Part shown: positions 56,118 to 64,000 of the stretch, in pieces | Layout: the number at the start of each line of letters is the position of its first letter | Numbering within the stretch: the first letter of the stretch is position 1 | Assembly (NCBI RefSeq): GCF_000219625.1 | Contig: NC_018216.1 | Span: 2,914,001 to 2,978,000, forward strand | Length of the DNA: 64,000 nucleotides | From: Zymoseptoria tritici IPO323 | Lineage: Eukaryota; Ascomycota; Dothideomycetes; Mycosphaerellales; Mycosphaerellaceae | Reading direction: 5' to 3' | Made by a program: the position numbers and the translations under genes | Notes under the pieces: model-generated | What the model was told of the DNA's origin: nothing | What the model saw: only the letters and a program-made list of their open reading frames with translations | Database searches by the model: none

Positions 56118-57665
56118 ATGGCATCCAGCATCTTTTTCATCCTCATCCTAAGCCTCTTACGCTCGACGGCCTGGGCGCAGATACAACTGAGCCCTGAAGC
56201 TGCCGAAGCCGCGCTCCATCTTCCACCCTGCGTGTCGAAATGCGGTCTCGACATTCTGCCACAGTTTAACTGCACAATCGGCGAGGACTGCTATTGCGCG
56301 CGTACGGGGCCGCTCGAGGACGCTCTCGCTTCCTGTGTCATTGGAGGATGTCCGTCGCTGGGCGATGCCTTGGCCGGCCTCAAGTTCCAGGCTCTGTCTT
56401 GCAATTATCGGACGGATCGGAACATTACGCCACTCATGTTCAGCATCGTAGTTGCGATGTTCTCGGTGGCGACTTTCTTCACCATCGCTCGCTTCATATC
56501 CCGCTGGCCGAGACTGAGAGGTGCTGGGCTGAGTTGGGATGATGGTAAGTATCGATGTCGCCGAGAGCTGGAAAGTTTGCAAAAGCTGATGGGATCGCAG
56601 GCGTTGTCCTATTCTGTTTTCTACCTGTGACCGGACTCACGATCATGGCATTGACGATGATGCACTATGGTGTTGGGAAAGACATGTGGACTTTGGAGAT
56701 CGATACAATTCTCACATACGCAAAAGTAAGACCATCACCTGCCTTGGGAAACAGCGTCGCTGATCAGCATCCTAGTACTTCTACGCTACCCAACCACTGT
56801 ACAATTGTTCTGTACTCTGCACGAAGCTCTCACTGGTGCTTCTCTACCTTCGCATCTGGCCGCGAGAGAAAGGCAAGGGATGGACCAGTTTTCATGTGAC
56901 TTGCTGCATCATGATCTTTGCGCTCATCGGAACGACCATCGCCATCACGTTGGCCACGACTTTTGCTTGCCATCCCCTCCACAATGCGTGGCGTTACGCC
57001 AATCGTGCAGGAGGAACATGCACGGATCGGGTTGCCGGTGTCTACGCCTACGGCGGTCTGAACATTTCATACGATATCATCGTCTTGGCTTTGCCTATCA
57101 CGCGACTGCTCAGGTTGAAGGTCTCAACAACCCAGAAGCTCGGGTATGTAACGAATTTCAGCACTGACCCTTCAATGGATACCGAACTGACTGCGTGTGT
57201 AGCTTCATTGCTTGCTTCTTGGTCGGAATTGTCGCCACGGGCTGCAGTATCTATCGCATGTTCACGATTTACGGCCTCACGACCGCTCGAAACATCACGT
57301 AAGTTTCGCCTCAAGACCTGGCTCTCCGAGTACCCGCTGACACCTTGTAAAGTTGGGATTTCACATCCGTTGGACTCTGGAGCCTGATTGAAGTGTACGT
57401 GAGCATGATCTGCTGTTGCATGCCAGCTACGGCCGGCCTCTTGACACGATGCTGGCACCGTGCAAGAAAGCGAGACTCGATGGGTCGATTGAAGGTCGCC
57501 AGATCGCCGAGCTTCATCATGTTGACTTCAGAGAAGATGCAAGGAGACAGTACATGGGGGTCTGATGAAGAGTCTCAGGGCATTGCGGCCATGCCGGCCA
57601 TTGAGCCGCTTCAGATTCAGGACGAAGACATGAAAGATCCCGAGGGCCATTCTGAAGACGCATGA
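56118..57665 (+). CDS. CFEM-domain, PTH11-like seven-helix receptor
   Basis: Five exons (56118-56544, 56601-56725, 56776-57143, 57203-57298, 57353-57665) encode 442 residues. A signal peptide (ILILSLLRSTAWA) precedes a CFEM domain with all eight cysteines: PPCVSKCGLDIL, FNCTIGEDCYCAR, ASCVIGGCPS and ALSC. Seven membrane segments follow, including LSLVLLYLRIWPREKG and the FACHPLHNAW and NISYDIIVLALPI loops typical of fungal PTH11-type receptors. The cytosolic tail is acidic. Such receptors sense surface or nutrient cues and, in some plant pathogens, control infection structures. The first splice joins D-G at GDDG before helix 2 and all phases close. Confidence 0.9.
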
Positions 57666-58560
57666 TGGGTTGACGATGGATTACACGTCGTATATGTAAA
57701 TATCTTCCGCTTTCCTGCTCGCAATACCAATGATGTTCCGGTCCGACAAGATGTCCTGAAATGATGGCAAAGATCCCTCTCCTGACAGGAGAGGGAAGCT
57801 TCTACTCCTATATACACTTTTCACCGTATTCGAGACCACAAGTCTAGACTTTGCCCATTATTACATTCGTTCCTTGGTCGGCCATACATCCGAAGCACAG
57901 TAAGCCACAGCATCCACGCCAAAGTGTACAGGCCCAGTGATTGGCTGGCTTCCATCTGCACCATCCTGGAATAGACTTCGGATCACATCTCCACCTCCAC
58001 CAACCCTGAACCTCACCAGCACACTGCAGCTGTCCCGGGCGCTTAGAAGCTGCACTCTCACACTGCGTCCGCTCACAAATCAGCGCGCAGATGCGTGTGA
58101 GACTGCACGACGGCGACTCCGCTGCGACCACATGCAGGGCTTGGTGTGCCGTGCTTTCACCCGGCGAGACGCTATGCGGTGTGCCCGCTTGTGCCACTTG
58201 CGGCCGTGGGTCATGGAGCTGAGCGCTTACTTGTTGGTGCTTGCTTAAGGATGGGGTGGGTGTTCCTTTCGCCTTGATGGTGATCCTGTGGTGTTTCTTG
58301 TTTCGTGTCTATCTACCTCTTACACCTCCTGGTGATTCGCTCTTACTGCCTTCGCGACTGCGATACTGCGAGCATACCTCTCAGGAAGACCTCCGACCTT
58401 GAGACCGAGGAGACTTGAGCCGCCTCCGTTCTGACTTCGGAGTACTGCTGGAGACGACGACGAGAGATTGCTTTGAGGAGTCGGGAGGATTGGCCGCACG
58501 GCGCAGCTTTGCAGGAAGAATCGGCCGTGTGCATTCGGCACAGCAATAGCAACGAGCAAT
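57666..58560. other. 895-bp spacer, probable promoter
   Basis: No gene supported. A short palindrome at about 57775-57796 (CTCTCCTGACAGGAGAG) just after the receptor gene could help 3' end formation. The right half should contain the promoter of the copper protein gene. Confidence 0.45.
57774..57796. terminator. hairpin downstream of the receptor gene
   Basis: CTCTCCTG-ACAGGAGAG-type inverted repeat about 110 bp after the stop. In eukaryotes this is not a classic terminator; it is noted as a possible 3' UTR structure. Confidence 0.3.
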
Positions 58561-59590
58561 ATGGTTGGCATCGGCAGACTATGCGCCTTTGCGGCGGCGT
58601 GGAGTTCCGCAGTGGCTCACACAGTCATCACATATCCAGTATGAACGAGTCTGGCGACAAGATTGATGGATCTTGGACATGACTGACATGACTGAAGGGC
58701 TGGAGAGGGAACAATCTACACACGAACGGCACATTACCTCAATTCAATCCCGTATGTCCGCTTTCGAGCCATATGCTCTGCAGCTCGAACTGACAATCGA
58801 TGACAGGACACGGTCGGTATTGATACCTACGAGAATGGAACACACGGCTTCCCGTTCGGCGTAAGCTCGACCGCAATGCATCTTCCATGTTCCATGACTG
58901 ACCCTCCCTCCAGATGCAATGGATTTACCCATGCGGCGGCATGCCCTTGACCACAAATCGAACGAAATGGCCAGTCGGCGGTGGCGCCTTATCCTTCCAA
59001 CCCGGCTGGTTTCCCGGTCACTCCAAAGCCTTGGTCTATGTGAACATTGGTATCACAGAACCGAACATGCAGGCGCCGCCGAATTATTCGCATCCCGTCG
59101 TACCGCCTTTTCAGATCGTCGGACCGACCAATACATATTACAACGGTCAAGTCTGCCTACCGCAAGTACGCATGCCTGCGAATCTGTCGTTGCAGGTAGG
59201 AGACAACATTACAATCCAAGTCATCGAGACGGCGCAGCATGGAGCGGCATTGTACAGTGTAAGCCCTTTGCACCTTCGAACTGGCATGTTGAGACTCGTG
59301 AGATGCTGACTCGAGCAATAGTGCGTGGACGTCACTCTCGTGGAGCCGGAAGAAATCTCCGAAGATCCAGCAATGGAAGTCACGCCGCAGAACTGGTGAG
59401 TCTTCATCTCCAATTCTGCCACCCAGGAGCAAGATACTGACAAGCCTTTCTTAGCTACAATTCCACCAACATCAAATTCAACAAGATGTTCACCACGAGC
59501 GACATCACCTCGGCCGGCGTCGCATCCTACACCACCTCGACGATGATTCTGGTCTCGGCCTTGACGTTCTCGATGATTTCGCTACTATGA
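58561..59590 (+). CDS. BIM1-like (LPMO-related) copper protein, GPI-anchored
   Basis: Six exons (58561-58638, 58698-58751, 58807-58860, 58914-59258, 59322-59395, 59455-59590) encode 246 residues. The signal peptide ends at VAHTVITYPGWRG, so the mature protein would begin with the copper-coordinating histidine. Family landmarks follow: MQWIYPCGGMPLTTNRTKWP, SFQPGWFPGHSKALVYVNIG, and VCLPQVRMPANLSLQVGDN. The C-terminus is Ser/Thr-rich and ends in a hydrophobic GPI signal (TMILVSALTFSMISLL). BIM1/X325 proteins resemble lytic polysaccharide monooxygenases but act in copper acquisition at the cell wall. The first three tiny exons are supported by exact phase and by conservation of each piece. Other Cu ligands are inferred. 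Confidence 0.9.
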
Positions 59591-60229
59591 TGACAAGAAG
59601 AGTTGGTATCGAACTTGGAGTTGGATCGGGTCATGGTTCTCGGAAAATCATCTTTCTGGATAAGCCCAGGCGTGGTCTTGTCGACCCGTCCGGAGGGGGA
59701 TTGGAGGTGCTTCGACAGCTCGAATCAAGGTCAGAGGAAATGAGCTGCCGACCATGTCGTGAGGGACTGCTCGCAGAGGGCGAGAGCAATGCAGCATGAC
59801 CAGGACAGTGGTCCGATATGCATGCTGTGGAGACTGGTGGCATCATGAGCTGAGTTGGAGATGCACTGTATATACCCAATGATTAATCAAGTGAGGAGAT
59901 TCTCGATCAAGTCCGATCCCACTGCCGAAGGTCTTTCTGTCAGTCCGAAGCAAGTTATTTTGACAATTCTCGCAGTGGTGTTAATCTGGACCCCGAAGGC
60001 AACGTGCGAGTGACTTTTCTGAGGAACGAAGTCTCCTTTGTTTACAAGATCAGATAATGATCGCGGAGGTGACATCAACATCCGCAAGCTCCCTTAGACT
60101 TTTGGAAAAAGAGCCATGACGTGCCATCAATGAACGAAGCCGACTTCGGAAGACGACGTAGGAAACATATAACGACTGTGAAGTCTGCCATCGCACACGG
60201 TGCTCAAAGCAACAACAACGAAGTACACC
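59591..60229. other. intergenic spacer
   Basis: About 640 bp, no gene supported. It contains the 3' region of the copper protein gene and the promoter of the tautomerase gene. Confidence 0.45.
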
Positions 60230-60680
60230 ATGCCTTACTTTCAAATCCACACGTTCCGGGGATTGCGCAGCAAAGAGGAGATCCGCAAACTGGCCGATGT
60301 CGTGCAAGAGTGCAGTCTGAAGCACTTTCATGCTCCTTCGAAAGATCGCTACCAGGTACTATCGGCACTGTATCCATCCCCGCCCAGAGTTCCGAGTCTA
60401 ACACCTCCCCCAGATCATCACCCAACATGAGCCCGGCGAGATGATCTGCGAAGACACAAACCTCGGACTCGAACGAACCGACAAGTTGGTCTTCATCCAG
60501 GTCTTCCAGCAAGGCAGAGACGCGGAGACGAAGCAGGCATTGTACGCGGCATTGGCGGAACAGCTGAAGAAGGAGTGTGGCGTGGAAGGCAACGATTTGA
60601 TCGTGACCGTCAGCCGTAATGAAAAGGAAGACTGGAGTTTCGGGAATGGAAGGGCGCAGTTCTTGACCGGGGAGTTATAG
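60230..60680 (+). CDS. tautomerase-superfamily protein
   Basis: Two exons (60230-60355 and 60414-60680, 58-bp intron) encode 130 residues. The protein starts MPYFQIHTF, placing the family's catalytic proline at position 2, exposed after removal of the initiator Met. The sequence KLADVVQECSLKHFHAPSKD RYQIITQ and the later DKLVFIQVFQQGRD fit the two beta-alpha-beta units of the 4-oxalocrotonate tautomerase fold (Tautomerase_2-like), with NGRAQFLTGEL at the end. Members catalyse keto-enol tautomerisation or related dehalogenation; the substrate is unknown. The start is the only one that puts Pro at position 2. Confidence 0.8.
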
Positions 60681-60752
60681 GAGCGGTAGCTGACGATAGT
60701 GCTTATGATACAACGACAAAAGCAAAGATTGTACCGAGCCATTGTATCGCCA

Positions 60753-61562
60753 TCAAGCTCCGTTCCTTGCCCGCGGATCCGGATTCCACTCCTCCGACTC
60801 AATACTGACCCTCAGTCCCTCCATCAACGGCAGGATTCCTGTCAGATACTCCTCTTCGCTGACCAACGGCTTACTCGGCCTCGCTTCCAGACAGAAACTC
60901 TCTCCAGCCTCGTCGTACGACCACGTCCACCACGTCGTCTCCAAGTTCGGAGTTGCCCTCTCGTAGCGTTCGTAGTGGTCCACTTTAAGCATCAGGCCGA
61001 CGAGCCGATTGTACCAGGTCTTGAAACTACCTTTTACGCGAGCTCCGTTGCGAATGAAGACGAGGCGCTTGACGGAGGTGAGATTTCGAAGAAGCTTGAC
61101 GAGATCCGAGGTGTAGTCGAAGAGGTAGTGCCAGAAGCTGGAGCGATGGAGAATGATCGTGAGAGTGGTCAGGTTCAGAGTGGAGAGGCCAAAGGGATGT
61201 TCACCCCATCGCACGAGTTTCCTGAAATGGCGAGCATCGGCCAAGAAAGCAATGCTGCCTATTGCTTGGGTTTGTTTCTCGCACAGAACCGACAGTCGGT
61301 CGGGAACGTGGAAGAACAAGTTGGAGACGAGAAAGGTCGATCGATTGAAAGCCAGAAGTCTCCCGTCGTGGTACATTTGCTTGCACACCAGTAGGGGTTG
61401 TAGCGATCGACTCGCGCTGTGGTTCTCGTCGATGCAACGAGAGTTGTACCGATTGAGACCTCTTTCATCGTCGAAGTCGGCGAAGACATACTCCATAATC
61501 TGGTTTCGAATCTCAGCTGGGAGTTCGAAGCCGAGCTTCTGGTGTTGAATTGGAGCGGACAT
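60753..61562 (-). CDS. F-box-like/DUF protein of unknown function
   Basis: Intronless. From ATG 61562 it encodes 269 residues; an in-frame ATG at 61715 would add 51 polar residues. The opening FELPAEIRNQIMEYVFADFD is the F-box-like helix common in large Pezizomycotina families, followed by LQPLLVCKQMYHDGRLLAFN. The rest has TLNLTTLTIILHRSSFWHYL and a Trp-rich ETTWWTWSYDEAGESF near the C-terminus. No substrate-binding repeats are recognised. It may act as an SCF adaptor, but many relatives have no proven function. It converges with the tautomerase gene, with 72 bp between stops. Confidence 0.65.
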   Translation of the reverse strand: MSAPIQHQKLGFELPAEIRNQIMEYVFADFDDERGLNRYNSRCIDENHSASRSLQPLLVCKQMYHDGRLLAFNRSTFLVSNLFFHVPDRLSVLCEKQTQAIGSIAFLADARHFRKLVRWGEHPFGLSTLNLTTLTIILHRSSFWHYLFDYTSDLVKLLRNLTSVKRLVFIRNGARVKGSFKTWYNRLVGLMLKVDHYERYERATPNLETTWWTWSYDEAGESFCLEARPSKPLVSEEEYLTGILPLMEGLRVSIESEEWNPDPRARNGA

Positions 61563-62432
61563 GTTCTCTCGCGGGTCAACGGAGATTCGACGGTTCTCTG
61601 GTGTCTCACTGCTCTCCTGCTCGTGGTAGTAGCTTGCGGTCTGTTCTGTATCGCGAACGATAGAGATGCCCCTCTTGACACAACCCCTCACACCTCTCTC
61701 ACACCCTGGCCCCATACTTCCGAGGTCGGCAGTAGCAGGTGGTCCAAGCTCACAACACGTGAAAGCGTTTTCCAGGACACCTCTCGTCGCACTACACTTG
61801 ATCCAAAGCCAGGGGGATTGCTCTTGTCAATCATCGCGGTATTGAGCACAGTGCCTCCGTATCATGCCGGTCGATGCAGAACGTACAAGGCTTGACTTTG
61901 CCAGGCGGCTCATCCTTGCGAAGGGAGGTGCGGCAGAGCTGGTGTCTTTGATTTACTTCCAGTCCCTGGACGATGCCATCTACCACGGCTGGACAGACCG
62001 TCAAAGTTGGATGCTAGACGAGGCCGTGTGTGCTCAAAGATCAAAAGGCGAGGAGCGCGTGGTCGCAACACAATGTCGACGTCGTTGCTCGGCTGGAGCA
62101 CGGGGCGGAAGACAGCCGCAGGCCAGGGGAATCGCTGAGAACGCGAATGGGGATGCCGCGTACTCGGGTTCGGCGGACGTAGGGCCTCCTGCGGATGTTA
62201 TGGCGGCCTTCGGAAACGACTTCTCCATCTCTGGTGACGTGGCACGAGCTGAACCAAATGAAGAAGTTCCGCCTCCATCCGAGAATCCCATCCCGGTCCG
62301 GCGATTTTGAGCCCGTGCATCTCGAGCGAACACCTGTTTGTCACAATAGACCTTTCCTCTTCTCTTCTGCTAATCTGCAGTCATCTCTGGACGGACACAA
62401 TCTGCCCATCACCATCGTTCAAGCCGATCATC
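61563..62432. other. 870-bp divergent spacer
   Basis: An open plus-strand frame at 61864-62310 has no motif and is not accepted. The region should contain promoters of the F-box-like gene and the acyltransferase gene. Confidence 0.4.
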
Positions 62433-63657
62433 ATGTATCTCTCCACCCTTGATCTCGCTCTGGTTGTGGTCGCGCAGCATGTTCTGATCGCAATTTCGGT
62501 CGGCTTCACGAAACCTGGATCGATGCTCCGCGCCTTATCTCTGCCTCTCTCAGTCGCCCTGATGCTGCTTTCCGAGTCTTCTTCTAAGAAAGACAATGAT
62601 ATGCTCACTCTGCTATTGGTCGCCACGACACCCGTACTGGTGCTACATCATCTTAACATCGTCCTGCTCCGCCGATGGGATTTTGTCTCCGCCGGACCAC
62701 AGCCTCGCGACGCTGGGAAGAAGCAAGTTCGGTTGGCGGTACCAGACACGGTGTGGAATCGCTTCGCCTTTGGCCTGTCGGTGGCCATCAGTCGCCGACA
62801 TTGTGGGCAGCCGTTCGAGCTTGACAATGTCCCACACTTTCGGAAGCAGGATCCTGATTTTGTGCCCTCGCGACGCCGATTTTTGATCGAAAGGGGACTA
62901 CTGTACTTCTCGACATACATTGTCCTGGATTATCTTGGTTCCTTGAAGCCCCAGAACGACCCAGGATCAGCAGATACGGCGATGGAGCAGGTCGCGATCG
63001 CTGTGATGCTCTGGGCCGCCGCTGTCCCCTACTTGACGATGATTTTCGCTTTTCCCGGTTGGGTACTGGTGTTGTTGGGCCTGTCTGAGCCGAAGTACTG
63101 GCGGCCTGTGTTCAATTTCGAACATGGTATGCCGTACTCCATCCGACGTTTCTGGAGGCGAGTATAATCCGAGCGCGACTGTTTCTTGTATGCTGATGGT
63201 TAGTAGCCACTACTGGCATCTGTGCATCAAGGACATGCTTTATCAGCCTGCCAAGTTTGTTGCAGACGATATGCTCCACCTTCGTAGAGGTAGTGCCATA
63301 CGGAGATACACCCTCATCGTCTTGAGCTTCGCCGTGTCCGGACTGCTTCACATGATGCACGACTTTGGCTTTGGTGTTCCTTTTCAAGAATCTCGTTCCA
63401 TGTTCTTCTTCTTGAGCCAGGCATTTGCGATCATGGTGGAAGATGCCGTAGCGCATTTCTGGAAGGCCCTGACAAGAGGAGGAAGTCGTCCCGACGCCGC
63501 AAGCAATGGCCTTGCTGCCTGGCAAGTCTGGACTGGTCGCCTTTGGGTCTTCCTCGTCTTGGTCTACACCACATCACCGTGGGCTGCGCCGCGAACGCTG
63601 CATTACGAAGGAGATCTCGCCGCTATGCCATTTCCGATATTCTCCCGGCGGAGCTGA
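62433..63657 (+). CDS. wax-synthase-like membrane O-acyltransferase
   Basis: Two exons (62433-63157 and 63207-63657) encode 391 residues with about eight membrane helices. The conserved wax synthase-type region reads LGLSEPKYWRPVFNFEHGMP, YSIRRFW, then after splicing SHYWHLCIKDMLYQP, with the active-site-like His in SGLLHMMHDF. Fungal members transfer acyl groups in lipid or secondary metabolite synthesis, as in meroterpenoid and trichothecene clusters. No other cluster gene is obvious beside it. The intron is best read as GC-AG (AG|GCGAGT...TTAGTAG|C), because neither nearby GT donor keeps frame into the second exon. The substrate is unknown. Confidence 0.82.
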
Positions 63658-64000
63658 TGGCTGCGCGCACGAATATATCGCACATGCGTTGCATTTAAGG
63701 CCAGCGAGCAGCCTTCTGATGATGCCGTGATGAGTGTCTCTGGCTGAAACGATGTGCAAAGCGGCGGTTTCGCACTTGTGGATATTGCAAGTAAAGGAAA
63801 TCGCGGCCATCTGAGTCCAGCAACACGCCTTGTCGCTGGGAATCTGGCACTGCACTCTCTTCATCGTGTGTCAACCTGTTCGGGAGTGAAGTAATTGGGT
63901 CCCTTGCCATGGATGATGATGCTGGTGTCAGAAACTTGCAAGTGAAGTGGCTGCAGACCGCGACTTCCTTTGCGCCAGTGGTCTGCCTGCAGCGGCACTT
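63658..64000. other. window end, no gene seen
   Basis: About 340 bp after the acyltransferase stop. No coding signal or repeat is recognised. Confidence 0.45.

Noticed and set aside
61864..62310. 148-codon frame (+)
   Set aside because: No motif, Ala/Gly/Arg-rich without structure, and located in a divergent promoter region.
56118..63657. Secondary-metabolite gene cluster around the acyltransferase
   Set aside because: No polyketide synthase, NRPS, terpene cyclase or P450 gene is present in the window.

Overview
This window comes from a filamentous ascomycete (Pezizomycotina), most likely a Dothideomycete, though I cannot fix the genus. Genes carry many 49-70 bp GT-AG introns and have GC-rich third positions. 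The families are typical of mould genomes: a CFEM receptor, a BIM1-like copper protein, a GFA protein, F-box proteins, an UNC93-like transporter and a wax-synthase-like acyltransferase. A 20 kb block shows the CpA/TpG to TpA signature of repeat-induced point mutation (RIP).

Left arm (1-27505). In order: the 3' end of a Drs2-type P4-ATPase; a GFA-family protein (-); a small coiled-coil protein; a secreted GPI-type protein; an epoxide hydrolase (-); a broken cyclophilin gene (-); an UNC93-like transporter; a tiny secreted peptide candidate (-); a 1,495-residue disordered protein; an F-box protein (-); an SRR1-like protein; an isochorismatase-like hydrolase (-); and a ten-exon amino-acid permease. 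Spacers of 0.3-1.7 kb without a convincing gene lie between several of these.

Central block (27506-47784). I read this as one giant DNA transposon. It has 19-bp terminal inverted repeats (18/19 identical) and a 9-bp target duplication (CCCACCTCT) on both sides. Removing a nested 6,956-bp Ty3/Gypsy chromovirus leaves about 13.3 kb. Its decayed genes, all on +, are an acidic N-terminal ORF, a RecQ-like helicase framed by about 0.8-kb inverted repeats, a roughly 1,570-codon gene resembling DUF6589 proteins with a Gln-rich tandem repeat, a Cys-containing ORF with a charged tail, and a terminal ORF with a 15-bp coding repeat. The chromovirus lies in that last ORF on the minus strand. It has 378-bp LTRs, a 5-bp duplication (CTACA), gag, protease, RT, RNase H, integrase and chromodomain, plus an apparent extra ORF on the opposite strand. 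RIP has destroyed almost every reading frame in the block.

Right arm (47785-64000). The transposon sits 130 bp upstream of the start codon of a cupin gene, so the cupin promoter may be displaced. Then come two related disordered proteins in tandem (-), an anion:cation-symporter-type MFS transporter, a CFEM/PTH11-type receptor, a BIM1-like GPI-anchored copper protein, a tautomerase, an F-box-like protein (-) and a wax-synthase-like acyltransferase with a GC-AG intron. The genes do not form one obvious pathway. The window reads as ordinary gene-rich sequence interrupted by one RIP-silenced mobile element.
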